Shown piece by piece: positions 16,422 to 24,872 of a stretch of 64,000 nt of DNA (position 1 is its first letter; every line of letters begins with the position of its first letter). Location of the stretch: contig NZ_VRYE01000026.1 of NCBI RefSeq assembly GCF_008041835.1, positions 1 to 64,000 on the forward strand, read 5' to 3'. This DNA comes from Ectopseudomonas mendocina (lineage in GTDB: Bacteria; Pseudomonadota; Gammaproteobacteria; Pseudomonadales; Pseudomonadaceae). The notes under the pieces were generated by a model that did no database searches, had not been told where the DNA came from, and saw only the letters and a program-made list of their open reading frames with translations. Made by a program: the position numbers and the translations under genes.

Positions 16422-16892
16422 ATGAAAGTCCTGTTCATGTGCACGGCCAACAGCTGCCGCAGCATCCTCTCCGAAGCCATGTTCAACCACCTGGCGCCCA
16501 GCGAGCACCAGGCGGTGAGCTCGGGAAGCTTCCCGCGCGGTGAGGTGCTGCCGCGCACCCTGCTGACCCTGCGCGAGGCTGGCGTAACCACCGAGGGCCT
16601 GAGCAGCAAAGGTAACGACGCCTTCGAAGGCTGCCCGCCGGATATCGTCATCACCGTCTGCGACAAGGCAGCCGGCGAAGCCTGCCCGGTATACTTCGGC
16701 CCGGCGCTTAAAGCCCACTGGGGCCTTGAAGATCCGTCCCACGTGGAAGGCGACGAGACCAGCATCGACGCCGCGTTCCAGGCCACCCTGGCGCATATCG
16801 AACGACGCTGCCGCGCCTTCCTCGCCCTGCCCCTGGTGGACATGAGCCGCGACGAGCTGCAGCAGGCGCTCAACCGTATCGGCCAGGAGTGA
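16422..16892 (+). CDS. arsC: ArsC arsenate reductase, LMW-phosphatase type
   Basis: 156 aa with the phosphatase P-loop C7-TANSC-R13 and the second redox pair C80 and C88 ([10 protein letters not shown]), as in the thioredoxin-coupled arsenate reductases of Staphylococcus and Pseudomonas. It reduces As(V) to As(III), which ArsB then removes. The acid residue is in [10 protein letters not shown] (about residue 104). It is third in the ars operon, 10 bp before arsH. Confidence 0.94.
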   Translation: MKVLFMCTANSCRSILSEAMFNHLAPSEHQAVSSGSFPRGEVLPRTLLTLREAGVTTEGLSSKGNDAFEGCPPDIVITVCDKAAGEACPVYFGPALKAHWGLEDPSHVEGDETSIDAAFQATLAHIERRCRAFLALPLVDMSRDELQQALNRIGQE

Positions 16893-16902
16893 GGACGCGC
16901 CA

Positions 16903-17592
16903 ATGAACGACGACCTGCCCAATCTCGACCTCGCCCTGCTGCCGGCCCAACCCAGCGACTCGGCCCCGGCGCCGCGCATCCTGCTGCTGTATGGCTCCAC
17001 CCGACCACGCTCATTCAGCCGCCTGCTGGTGCAGGAAGCGGCGCGCCTGCTGCAGCATCTGGGCTGCGAGACGCGCATCTTCGATCCGTCCGGCCTGCCC
17101 CTGCCGGACGACGCCCCGGTCGAGCACCCCAAGGTGCAGGAGCTGCGCGAGCTGATGCAATGGTCGGAAGGCCAGGTGTGGTGCTCGCCGGAACGCCATG
17201 GCGCCATGTCGGCGGTATTCAAGGCGCAGATCGACTGGGTGCCGCTGGCCATGGGCGCGGTGCGCCCGACTCAGGGCAAGACCCTGGCGGTGATGCAGGT
17301 CTGTGGTGGCTCGCAGTCGTTCAACGTAGTCAATCAATTGCGTGTACTCGGCCGCTGGATGCGCATGTTCACCATCCCCAACCAGTCCTCGGTGCCCAAG
17401 GCCTTTCTCGAATTCGGCGACGACGACCGCATGCAGCCGTCGCCCTACTACGACCGCCTGGTCGATGTGATGGAAGAGCTGGTGCGCTTCACCTGGCTGC
17501 TACGCGACCACCCCGAGCTGGTGGACCGTTACTCCGAGCGCAAGGAGTCGGCCGAGGCGCTGTCGCAGCGGGTCAATCAGCGCAGCATCTGA
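16903..17592 (+). CDS. arsH: ArsH NADPH-dependent FMN reductase
   Basis: 229 aa, flavodoxin-like. The FMN phosphate loop [16 protein letters not shown] is near residue 32, EVH-type ArsH segments [20 protein letters not shown] are near residue 87, and the product is collinear with known ArsH to the end. ArsH oxidises trivalent methylated arsenicals and other organoarsenicals to less toxic pentavalent forms. Its presence widens this operon from inorganic to organic arsenic. Last gene of the operon; a REP-like repeat follows at once. Confidence 0.93.
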   Translation: MNDDLPNLDLALLPAQPSDSAPAPRILLLYGSTRPRSFSRLLVQEAARLLQHLGCETRIFDPSGLPLPDDAPVEHPKVQELRELMQWSEGQVWCSPERHGAMSAVFKAQIDWVPLAMGAVRPTQGKTLAVMQVCGGSQSFNVVNQLRVLGRWMRMFTIPNQSSVPKAFLEFGDDDRMQPSPYYDRLVDVMEELVRFTWLLRDHPELVDRYSERKESAEALSQRVNQRSI

Positions 17593-17635
17593 AGCACTTC
17601 AGTACGACGACAATCGCGGCTGAAGCCGCTCCTAC
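17591..17635. repeat. REP-like element after arsH
   Basis: Contains CAATCGCGGCTGAAGCCGCT followed by CCTAC, the Pseudomonas REP-type palindrome; inverted partner sequence (GAAGCACTTCAG) precedes it. It is shared with 18301-18348, 18409-18455 and 41765-41824. It lies directly downstream of the ars operon and may protect or end its mRNA. Confidence 0.75.
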
Positions 17636-17675
17636 GGTGTGGAGCCGCAACAGGCACCACTGATAGGCTGCGCGC

Positions 17676-18230
17676 ATGAACCTCGTTGCTCGCCTCCAGA
17701 ACCTGATTGCCAACGACCCTCGGCGCCTGCGCATCCTGCAGCAGGTGCGCGGGCTCGACTTGCCCGATTGCTGGGTAGCCGCCGGTTTCGTGCGCAGCGC
17801 AGTCTGGGATCACCTGCACCAGCGCAGCGATTCGCCGCTACCAGAGGATATCGACGTGATCTGGTTCGACCGCTGCCAGCTCTGCCCTGCTCGCGATGCT
17901 GAGCTGGAGACGATCCTGCGCCAACAGGACGAATCGCTGCAGTGGTCGGTGAAGAATCAGGCGCGCATGCATCTGCGAAATGGCGATGCGCCTTATGCCT
18001 CGGCTACCGAAGCGATGCGGCACTGGCCGGAGACTGCGACGGCGGTGGCCGTGCGACTGGATGAGCAAGATGAGGTTGAAGTTGCCGCACCGCTCGGCCT
18101 GGAAGATCTCTTCGAGCTGATCGTGCGACCGGCCGGGAGATTCAAGGCCGACAAGCAGCCGATCTACCAGCAACGACTGCGCGGCAAGAATTGGCTGACG
18201 ACTTGGCCGAAGTTGAAGGTGCTGACGTAG
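17676..18230 (+). CDS. Nucleotidyltransferase-fold protein, COG3575 type
   Basis: 184 aa. A minimal nucleotidyltransferase core is visible: GFVRSAVWDHLH (about residues 37-48) and the acidic strand PEDIDVIWFD (about residues 56-65). The VKNQARMHLRNGDAPYASATEAMRHWPETATAVAVRL block is the signature of the COG3575 / DUF925 family. Members are annotated as predicted nucleotidyltransferases, with no known substrate. It is a single gene between REP clusters, and its stop codon lies in the next repeat. Confidence 0.85.
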   Translation: MNLVARLQNLIANDPRRLRILQQVRGLDLPDCWVAAGFVRSAVWDHLHQRSDSPLPEDIDVIWFDRCQLCPARDAELETILRQQDESLQWSVKNQARMHLRNGDAPYASATEAMRHWPETATAVAVRLDEQDEVEVAAPLGLEDLFELIVRPAGRFKADKQPIYQQRLRGKNWLTTWPKLKVLT

Positions 18231-18290
18231 GGTGGATGTCGCTTTTTGCATCCACCAATGGTGGATCGATGAAGCGTGATCCACCCTACG
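18227..18290. repeat. GTAGGGTGGAT dispersed repeat, copy 2
   Basis: GTAGGGTGGATG, a pyrimidine-rich spacer and CATCCACC, then a second inverted unit GGTGGATC / GATCCACCCTACG. It is a double-unit version of the repeat at 2307 and 29034 and begins inside the stop codon of the preceding gene. A diverged half unit (GAGGATG / GCATCCAACCTACG) follows near 18371. Confidence 0.75.
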
Positions 18291-18300
18291 ACAGAAACCC

Positions 18301-18348
18301 CGTGGGAGGCGCTTCAGCGGCGACAATCGCGGCTGAAGCCGCTCCTAC
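18301..18348. repeat. REP-like hairpin
   Basis: GTGGGAGGCGCTTCAGC and GCTGAAGCCGCTCCTAC form a near-perfect inverted pair about a GGCGACAATCGCG centre. It is one of two tandem copies between the nucleotidyltransferase gene and cyoE. Confidence 0.8.
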
Positions 18349-18408
18349 AAGGCTAAAAATCCATCGAAAAGAGGATGTGACGAGCGCATCCAACCTACGA
18401 CAGAACCC

Positions 18409-18455
18409 GTGGGAGGCGATTCAGCGACGACAATCGCGGCTGAAGCCCCTCCCAC
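18409..18455. repeat. REP-like hairpin next to the cyoE stop
   Basis: The same inverted design as the copy at 18301 with a few changes (GTGGGAGGCGATTCAGC against GCTGAAGCCCCTCCCAC). It ends 11 bp from the cyoE stop codon and is the only candidate 3' structure for the cyo operon. Confidence 0.8.
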
Positions 18456-18465
18456 AGAACCGAGG

Positions 18466-19422
18466 TCAGATACCGGCGACCACCGCGCAGATGCCCTGCG
18501 CGCTGCCGGCGAACTGGCTGCACAGGTGATTGATGGAGGTCACCAATACCTGTTCGGGCGAGGAGATGAAATCCACCGACATCATCACGCTGAGCATGGT
18601 GATGCTGATGATGGAGAAGGTGAACAGCTTGCGCGCCCACACTCGATCATCGACAGCCTTGTAGCCCGATACGCCCATCCACAGCCAGTAGGCACCGCTC
18701 TGCGCGGCAACCACGAAGTAGCTGTAGCCGGCGTAGCCGCTGAGCGTCAGCATCAGGGTCGCAACCACGAAGGCGGCGATGTACAGCACGATCTGCCGCT
18801 TGGCAGCCGAGATCCCCTTGATGACGGGCAGCACCGGGATGTTCGCGGCCTGGTAGTCATTGAAACGGAAGATGGCGATGGCATAGGAATGCGGCATCTG
18901 CCACAGGCTGAAGATCAACAACAGGATGGCGGCGCCAGCGTCGAACTCGTTGCTCACCGCGCAGTAGCCAACCACGGGCGGAGCCGCCCCTGACAGGCTG
19001 CCGACCAGGGTGCCGTACACCGAGCCACGCTTGAGCCACAGGCTGTAGAGGCCGACATAGACCACGAAGCCCATGAGCACCAGCATCACCGCCAGGGTAT
19101 TGGTGGCGGCGTACAGCAGTGCCACCCCCGCTACCCCGAGCACGCAGGCATAGACGATAGCGTGCACAGGGGACACCAGCCCCTGCGCCAGCACCCGGTT
19201 ACGGGTGCGCTCCATCTTCTGGTCGATGTCCCTGTCGATGTAGTTGTTGAACACACAGCCTGAGGCGATCACCAGCGCAACCCCCAGCGCTGTCGCGACG
19301 TACAGCGCCAGGTTCGCATCGCCGCGCGAAGCCAGGAAGAAACCGCCCGTCACGGAAATCAGATTCCCGAAGACGATGCCCGGCTTGGCGAGGTTGAGGT
19401 ACTGCTTCAGGAGCGCCAGCAT
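18466..19422 (-). CDS. cyoE: CyoE protoheme IX farnesyltransferase (heme O synthase)
   Basis: 318 aa, a polytopic UbiA-family prenyltransferase. The first Asp-rich motif [18 protein letters not shown] (about residues 59-76) and the second conserved loop ([26 protein letters not shown]) are intact. It adds a farnesyl group to heme B to make the heme O used by the bo3 oxidase. The start ATG overlaps the stop of cyoD (TGATG). The last 25 or so residues, after MMSVDF, extend beyond the usual end and are cysteine-containing and non-membrane; they run up to the REP cluster and may be a recent extension. Confidence 0.94.
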   Translation of the reverse strand: MLALLKQYLNLAKPGIVFGNLISVTGGFFLASRGDANLALYVATALGVALVIASGCVFNNYIDRDIDQKMERTRNRVLAQGLVSPVHAIVYACVLGVAGVALLYAATNTLAVMLVLMGFVVYVGLYSLWLKRGSVYGTLVGSLSGAAPPVVGYCAVSNEFDAGAAILLLIFSLWQMPHSYAIAIFRFNDYQAANIPVLPVIKGISAAKRQIVLYIAAFVVATLMLTLSGYAGYSYFVVAAQSGAYWLWMGVSGYKAVDDRVWARKLFTFSIISITMLSVMMSVDFISSPEQVLVTSINHLCSQFAGSAQGICAVVAGI

Positions 19423-19757
19423 CAGTTGATCATCATGTGATAGTGCATGCTCCACATGATCCAGACCGACAGGCCGACCACGAACGCGATGATCAGCACG
19501 GTGAAGATCATCGAAACGACGTTCCAGCGGCCTTCTGCGTCGGTCTTCATGTGCAGGAAGTACACGAGGTGAACGAGCACCTGCGCCAGGCCGAAGAGCA
19601 CCACGGTGATCAGGGTCGCGCCACGGCTCAGGCCCAGCACTTCAGGGTGCATGACCAGCATGAAAGGGATCACGGTGAGGATCACCGACAGGATGAAACC
19701 GGTCAGGTAATCCTTGAAGCCCACGGCGTGGGCGGCGTGATTGTCTTGGTGAGCCAT
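19422..19757 (-). CDS. cyoD: CyoD, bo3 oxidase subunit IV
   Basis: 111 aa with three membrane segments, matching the small subunit of cytochrome bo3 ubiquinol oxidase. It starts with the His-rich [13 protein letters not shown], and the loop [17 protein letters not shown] between segments 2 and 3 is typical. It is thought to help assemble the binuclear centre. It lies between cyoC and cyoE without gaps. Confidence 0.93.
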   Translation of the reverse strand: MAHQDNHAAHAVGFKDYLTGFILSVILTVIPFMLVMHPEVLGLSRGATLITVVLFGLAQVLVHLVYFLHMKTDAEGRWNVVSMIFTVLIIAFVVGLSVWIMWSMHYHMMIN

Positions 19758-20384
19758 TTACAGCACCCCCATCAGGTAGACGACGGTAAACACGCAGATC
19801 CACACCACGTCGAGGAAGTGCCAGAACAGGCTGAGCAGCCCCACGCGGGTCTTGTTGGTGTCAGTCAGGCCACGGCTGCCAACCTGGAACATCAGCACCA
19901 GCATCCACAGCAGGCCGGCACTGACGTGCAGGCCGTGGGTGCCGACCAGGGTGAAGAATGCCGACCAGTAGGCGCTGACCTGCGGCCCGGCACCTTCATG
20001 GATCAGGTGGCGGAACTCGTAAAGTTCGATGCTGATGAAGGCCACGCCGAACAGGAAGGTGATGCCCAGCCAGCGCAGCACCGCGCGCTTGTCGCCACGG
20101 TAGGTGGCGAGCATGGCCATGCCGTAGGTGATACTGGAAAACAACAGTGCGAAGGTTTCCACCAGCACCAGGTGCAAGCCGCCGCCGAGCATTTCCTTGG
20201 CGGTGGGACCACCGGCGAAGGAGTTGCTGAGTACCGCGAAGGTGGCGAACACCGTGGCGAAGATCAGCAGGTCGGTCATCAGGTAGACCCAGAAGCCGAA
20301 CAGCTTGATCCCACTGGTGTCGTGGTGGTGCTCATGGCTGTGGCCATGAGCGTCGTGTGGATAGTGGGGTTCGTAAGCGGTCAT
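19758..20384 (-). CDS. cyoC: CyoC, bo3 oxidase subunit III
   Basis: 208 aa from the ATG at 20384, just after the cyoB stop; a longer frame continuing to 21386 is antisense-free noise within cyoB in another register. A His-rich N-terminus ([15 protein letters not shown]) is followed by five membrane segments with the subunit III motif [18 protein letters not shown] and the C-terminal [17 protein letters not shown]. It stabilises the catalytic subunit. Confidence 0.94.
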   Translation of the reverse strand: MTAYEPHYPHDAHGHSHEHHHDTSGIKLFGFWVYLMTDLLIFATVFATFAVLSNSFAGGPTAKEMLGGGLHLVLVETFALLFSSITYGMAMLATYRGDKRAVLRWLGITFLFGVAFISIELYEFRHLIHEGAGPQVSAYWSAFFTLVGTHGLHVSAGLLWMLVLMFQVGSRGLTDTNKTRVGLLSLFWHFLDVVWICVFTVVYLMGVL

Positions 20385-20386
20385 GG

Positions 20387-22375
20387 TTATGCCTGTACGA
20401 CTGCGTTGGCTTTGGTTTGGTGGTGCGCCTGCTCGATCCGCGCGATCTCTTCGGGCTGCACGTAGTAGTCGATGTCTTCGTCGTAGGAACGCACGATGAA
20501 GCTGACCACGGCGCCGACCAGGCCGACGATGGCGAGCCACCAGATGTGCCAGATCATGGCGAAGCCGAAGGCGATGACGAACGCCGACACCACCAGGCCG
20601 TTGCCGGTGTTCTTCGGCATGTGGATCGGCTCGTAGTGCTCCGGCGCGGGCATCAGGTCGACACCGTTCTTCTTCGCTTCGTAGAAGGCGTCGATCTTGT
20701 CCGCCGTCGGGATGACCGCAAAGTTGTAGAACGGTGGCGGCGAGGACGTCGCCCATTCCAGGGTGCGGCCGTCCCAGGGGTCGCCGCTCACGTCGACGTT
20801 TTCCTTGCGCTTGATGTAGCTGGTGACGAACTGCACCACGGTGAACACGATGCCGATACCGATCAGCACTGCGCCAACCACGGCCACCTGCACCCACGGC
20901 ACCCAGGCTGGGTTGTCGAAGTGGTTGAGGCGACGGGTCATGCCCATGAAGCCCAGCACGTACAGCGGCATGAAGGCGAAGTAGAAGCCGATCAGCCAGC
21001 ACCAGAAGGAGTAGCGGCCGAAGCGGTCGAGCAACTTGAAGCCGAAGGCTTTCGGGAACCAGTAGATGATGCCGGCCAGGTAGCCGAACACCGCACCGCC
21101 GATGATCACGTTGTGGAAGTGGGCGATGAGGAACAGGCTGTTGTGCAGCACGAAGTCCGCCGCCGGTGCCGCCATCAGCACGCCGGTCATGCCGCCGATG
21201 GAGAAGGTCACGAGGAAGCCCAGGGTCATCCAGGTCATGGCGTTCAGTTGCAGACGGCCACGGAAGATGGTGAACAGCCAGGTGAAGATCTTCACCCCGG
21301 TGGGGATGGCGATGATCGAGGTCATGATGCCGAAGAAGGCGTTGACGCTGGCACCGGAACCCATGGTGAAGAAGTGGTGCAGCCACACCACGAACGACAG
21401 CACGCCGATGGCCGCGGTCGCCCAGACCATCGAGGCATAGCCGAACAGGGTCTTGCGCGAGAAGGTCGCGACCACTTCGGAGAACACGCCGAACGCCGGC
21501 AGGATCAGGATGTACACCTCCGGGTGCCCCCAGATCCAGAACAGGTTGGCGTACATCATCGGGTTGCCGCCCAGTTCATTGGTGAAGAAGTGGAAATCCA
21601 GGTAGCGGTCCAGCGACAGCATCGCCAGGGTCGCGGTCAGCGGAGGGAAGGCGCCGCAGATCAGCACGCAGGTGACAAGGATGGTCCAGGTGAAGATCGG
21701 CATCTTCATCAGGCTCATGCCCGGCGCGCGCATCTTGAGGATGGTGGCGATGAAGTTGACCCCGGTCAGGGTCGTACCCAAGCCCGATAGCTGCATGCTC
21801 CAGATGTAGTAATCCATCCCCACGCCGGGACTGTACTGAATCCCTGACAACGGCGGATAAGCCACCCAGCCGGTCTTGGCGAACTCGCCCAGGCCCAGCG
21901 ACAGGTTGATCAGCAGCGCGCCACCGACGAACAGCCAGAAGCTCAGCGAGTTCAGGTAGGGGAAGGCCACGTCACGTGCGCCGATCTGCAGCGGCACGAC
22001 GATGTTCATCAGGCCGGTGACCAGTGGCATGGCCACGAAGATCAGCATGATGATGCCGTGCGCAGTGAAGATCTGGTCGTAGTGCTCGGGCGGCAGGTAG
22101 CCCTGCCCGTCACCGTGGGCCATCGCCAGGTGGGTGCGCATCATGATGGCGTCGGCGAAGCCACGCACCAGCATGACCAGCGCGACGAGGATGTACATCA
22201 CGCCGATTTTCTTGTGGTCCACCGAGGTGAGCCACTCGCTCCACAGGTAGCCCCACTTCTTGAAGTAGGTCACCGCCGCGAACAGCCCCAGACCGCCCAG
22301 CGCCACAATGGCCAGGGTGATCATGATGATTGGCTCGTGGTACGGAATCGCGTCCAGAGTCAGTTTTCCAAACAT
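20387..22375 (-). CDS. cyoB: CyoB, bo3 oxidase subunit I
   Basis: 662 aa from the ATG at 22375 ([15 protein letters not shown]). This is the heme-copper catalytic subunit with about fifteen membrane segments. The heme ligand is in [14 protein letters not shown], the Cu-B and Tyr site in [17 protein letters not shown], the histidine pair in [10 protein letters not shown] and the last heme ligands in [12 protein letters not shown]. It oxidises ubiquinol and reduces oxygen to water while pumping protons. It starts 2 bp after cyoA in the operon cyoABCDE. Confidence 0.96.
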   Translation of the reverse strand: MFGKLTLDAIPYHEPIIMITLAIVALGGLGLFAAVTYFKKWGYLWSEWLTSVDHKKIGVMYILVALVMLVRGFADAIMMRTHLAMAHGDGQGYLPPEHYDQIFTAHGIIMLIFVAMPLVTGLMNIVVPLQIGARDVAFPYLNSLSFWLFVGGALLINLSLGLGEFAKTGWVAYPPLSGIQYSPGVGMDYYIWSMQLSGLGTTLTGVNFIATILKMRAPGMSLMKMPIFTWTILVTCVLICGAFPPLTATLAMLSLDRYLDFHFFTNELGGNPMMYANLFWIWGHPEVYILILPAFGVFSEVVATFSRKTLFGYASMVWATAAIGVLSFVVWLHHFFTMGSGASVNAFFGIMTSIIAIPTGVKIFTWLFTIFRGRLQLNAMTWMTLGFLVTFSIGGMTGVLMAAPAADFVLHNSLFLIAHFHNVIIGGAVFGYLAGIIYWFPKAFGFKLLDRFGRYSFWCWLIGFYFAFMPLYVLGFMGMTRRLNHFDNPAWVPWVQVAVVGAVLIGIGIVFTVVQFVTSYIKRKENVDVSGDPWDGRTLEWATSSPPPFYNFAVIPTADKIDAFYEAKKNGVDLMPAPEHYEPIHMPKNTGNGLVVSAFVIAFGFAMIWHIWWLAIVGLVGAVVSFIVRSYDEDIDYYVQPEEIARIEQAHHQTKANAVVQA

Positions 22376-22377
22376 AT

Positions 22378-23295
22378 TCACTCCTGCACCTCCGCTGCTT
22401 CGTGCATGGCCGTGCTGTGGGAATCTTTCAGGGTCACGTACTGGCCGATCACCTTGTTGAACAGGTTCGCCTCGACCTGGCCGAAGTAACGGATCGGGTA
22501 GATCGGGTAACGGTGATGGACCATCTCGCCAGGCTCGCCCACCTGCTTGAAGGCGGCGAAGTCCATGACCTCGGGCGACTGCTTGACCTTGTCGACCCAC
22601 TGCGCGAAGCCTTCATCGCTGACCGAGTGGGTGGTGAAGCGCATGGCCGAAAAGCCTTCGCCGCTGAAGTTGCCGGACTGGCCGAAGAACTCACCCTGTT
22701 CGTTGGCGATCAGATTGAGCTGAGTGCGCTGGCCGCCCATGGCGTAGATCATCCCGCCGAGCTGCGGGATCGACAGCGCGTTCATCACCGTGTCGGAGGT
22801 GATGTGGAAGGTCACCGGCGTCTTCTCCGGAATCACCAGCTCATTGACCACGGCCACGCCCTGGTCCGGGTAGATGAACAGCCATTTCCAGTCGAGCGAG
22901 ACGACTTCGATGTTCAGTGCCGGCTTGTCCGACTCGATCGGGCGATAGGGGTCGAGCGAGTGCGAGGTTTGCCAGATGATGACCGCCAGAACGGCGACGA
23001 TGATCAGGGGAACGCCCCAGACGACCAGTTCGATCTTGTGCGAATGCGCCCAGTCGGGCGTGTAGGTGGCCTTCTCGTTCGACTCGCGGTAACGCCAGCC
23101 AAACCAGAAGGTCATGACGATCACGGGGATGACCACGATCAACATGAGACCAATGGAGATCAGGATGAGGTTGCCCTGCTCGACACCGATCTGCCCTTTC
23201 GAGTTGAACAGTGCCCAGTCACATCCACCGAGCGCCGAGAAGGCAATCGCCATCACCAGCCAGCGCACACAACGATGGTATTTCTCTTCTTTCAT
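22378..23295 (-). CDS. cyoA: CyoA, bo3 oxidase subunit II
   Basis: 305 aa from the ATG at 23295. The lipoprotein signal ends at ALGGC (C about 25), followed by two membrane segments and a periplasmic cupredoxin-like domain without the Cu-A ligands, as expected for a quinol oxidase ([21 protein letters not shown]). First gene of the operon, so the long region up to 23.97 kb should hold the promoter. Confidence 0.95.
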   Translation of the reverse strand: MKEEKYHRCVRWLVMAIAFSALGGCDWALFNSKGQIGVEQGNLILISIGLMLIVVIPVIVMTFWFGWRYRESNEKATYTPDWAHSHKIELVVWGVPLIIVAVLAVIIWQTSHSLDPYRPIESDKPALNIEVVSLDWKWLFIYPDQGVAVVNELVIPEKTPVTFHITSDTVMNALSIPQLGGMIYAMGGQRTQLNLIANEQGEFFGQSGNFSGEGFSAMRFTTHSVSDEGFAQWVDKVKQSPEVMDFAAFKQVGEPGEMVHHRYPIYPIRYFGQVEANLFNKVIGQYVTLKDSHSTAMHEAAEVQE

Positions 23296-23503
23296 GTCAC
23301 GACCTTCAACTGAGTGAGCCCCACAATCGGCTTCAGTTGCCGTGCAGCCCATCGAGTAAAAGGCCGGCAGCGAGAACTCAGAGCTTGAGCATCCGTGCAA
23401 GCGAAGCGGTAAACCGTGGGAAGCGCGGATGGTGCCGGCTAAAAGGGCCTCACACAATTCGTTAGCGGCCTACTTATGAGCGAACTTACAGCACCTCTCC
23501 GAC

Positions 23504-23517
23504 ATGTTTCGAAACAT
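23504..23517. promoter_or_regulatory. Perfect 14-bp palindrome upstream of cyoA
   Basis: ATGTTTCGAAACAT, about 210 bp from the cyoA start. A related half, ATTTGAAACA, lies 20 bp further on (about 23528-23538). A homodimeric regulator site is likely; which protein binds it is unknown. It is not an Anr (TTGAT-N4-ATCAA) box. Confidence 0.5.
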
Positions 23518-23820
23518 TTACGCAAAGATTTGAAACACTTTGCAGCAAGAAGCCAGCAAAGAAGCGCAGGGGTGCGACAAATTATCACAGCCCCGTTTTA
23601 GAGCTGTTTGTCAGCAAATTGACAGGAATCAATGCAAGGAAAGATGCCGTCAGTTGACAGCACGGCCGGGCTTGACATTGAGGAGATTTCGAGGTTTTTC
23701 GAATGCGGGCGATAGGCGCTTGGGCCTAGCGAAAGGCTGGGTCGCAGAGCGGCAGCTAGATAGAAATCAGGGGTGGTTGGCGCTGTAGCCCGGACATGCA
23801 CGCTTCGCAGCGCACCATCC

Positions 23821-23903
23821 TGTAGGAGCCGCGCCCTCGCGGCGAATCGGCCCCAAACCCGGTAATCCTGGCCAACGCTTCGCCCCGAGGCGGGGCTCCT
23901 ACA
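23821..23903. repeat. Inverted REP pair
   Basis: TGTAGGAGCC at the left end and GGCTCCTACA at the right end face each other, each followed by its own GC-rich stem (GCGCCCTCGCGGCG and CGCCCCGAGGCGGGG). This is the paired layout of REP / BIME elements. Confidence 0.75.
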
Positions 23904-23972
23904 CAGAACGCTCTCCAAGACGATCAAACATCCGGGGAAGCGAGGCGCCTGTGGGCAGATCAGCCAACACCA

Positions 23973-24548
23973 CTACTTCCAGGCGCAATAACACCCCACC
24001 GCCAGACCACTGGCCAGGGAAACATGGCGCCCCTGAGTCAGCGCATCGAGCACCGGCTCGACGAAGCTGTTGCTGGAGTTGCACACCAGCCCTTCGCTGT
24101 AAGGGCCGGCATAGGCCAGGTTGCCGTCACGATCCCAGATCGCCAGGGCCGGGCTGGCCGGCAGCGATCCCATGCCCTCGATGCCAGGCAAGGGCTTCAT
24201 CCGCCCGCGCAGGAACGGCGCGATCTCACCCTGGCTGCCCGGCTTCTGCACGCTGTAGAACGCGACATCGGCATTGCGGTGCAGGCCGATCAGATAGCGC
24301 AGGTGCGCGTCGGTTTCCGCATTGCAGGGGCAATCCGGGTCCCAGAAGTGCACCACGCGAATGGGACCGGTGCCAGCCAGTTCAGGCGGTAGTTTCAACT
24401 CGCCCTGACCGAAGATCACCGTCTGCTCGGCATAAGGCCGCAGATAGGCCGCGCCGCTGAGCCACCAGATCAGCACCACCAGGCCAAGCGCCAACACGCA
24501 GAAGCCCACCACCAAGTGCTTGAAGCTCAAGCGCTTAAGCAGGTTCAT
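23973..24548 (-). CDS. DUF6436-like membrane-anchored thioredoxin-fold protein
   Basis: 191 aa. An N-terminal membrane anchor (LVVGFCVLALGLVVLIWWLSG) is followed by a periplasmic thioredoxin-like domain with FWDPDCPCNAETDAHL near residue 70, where CxC replaces the usual CxxC. More cysteines follow near the end (GLVCNSSNSF, VGCYCAWK). The PDCPC arrangement suggests redox or metal handling, but the role of such proteins is not established. Its start overlaps the stop of the next small gene (24545-24548), so the two form an operon, transcribed toward cyo but 680 bp away. Confidence 0.7.
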   Translation of the reverse strand: MNLLKRLSFKHLVVGFCVLALGLVVLIWWLSGAAYLRPYAEQTVIFGQGELKLPPELAGTGPIRVVHFWDPDCPCNAETDAHLRYLIGLHRNADVAFYSVQKPGSQGEIAPFLRGRMKPLPGIEGMGSLPASPALAIWDRDGNLAYAGPYSEGLVCNSSNSFVEPVLDALTQGRHVSLASGLAVGCYCAWK

Positions 24549-24808
24549 GGCTGATGGCCGAACTTGCGCAGGAACTGCTTCTCCATTTCCCGGCAGCTTT
24601 CCTCGGTGAAACTGCGCTCGGTGGCCTGCGCGCTTTGCCAGCAGGCGTCGATGGCCGCGCGCTCGCCAGCTTCGATCTCGCTGTCCTGCGGGCGGGTCAT
24701 GATGTAGATCAGCCCGGCGAAAATCAGTACGACAAAGGCCAAGCCAGCCAGAAACAGGCCCAGGCAGCCACGGCGCCCCAGCCCGGCGTTTTCATCATTC
24801 ACACTCAT
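24545..24808 (-). CDS. Small single-span membrane protein
   Basis: 87 aa. One hydrophobic segment (LGLFLAGLAFVVLIFAGLIYI, residues about 16-36) with a short charged N-terminus and a periplasmic or cytoplasmic tail rich in Glu and carrying two cysteines (DACWQSAQATERSFTEESC). No family is recognised. It is co-transcribed with the thioredoxin-fold gene, with a 4-bp overlap. The paired cysteines may be partners of that protein; this is inference from neighbourhood. Confidence 0.65.
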   Translation of the reverse strand: MSVNDENAGLGRRGCLGLFLAGLAFVVLIFAGLIYIMTRPQDSEIEAGERAAIDACWQSAQATERSFTEESCREMEKQFLRKFGHQP

Positions 24809-24872
24809 CGTTCTTCAGTTTCCGCATTCATCAGTGGATGGCGCGCCCCAACGCCGGGGCGAGTGCCGATCA

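Larger units (their letters stand above)
23296..23972. other. Long intergenic region upstream of cyoA
   Basis: 677 bp with no credible gene; a 109-codon minus frame at 23598-23927 runs across repeat sequence and has no protein-like features. It holds the cyoA promoter region with the palindrome at 23504-23517, an AT-rich tract around 23500-23590 and a REP-type inverted pair at 23821-23903. I could not place the -35 and -10 boxes with confidence. Confidence 0.6.

Noticed and set aside
20357..21790. A 477-codon frame opposite cyoB
   Set aside because: Shadow of cyoB, low-complexity His/Glu/Asp composition.
23598..23927. A 109-codon minus frame upstream of cyoA
   Set aside because: It crosses a REP-type repeat pair and has no protein-like pattern or ribosome site.
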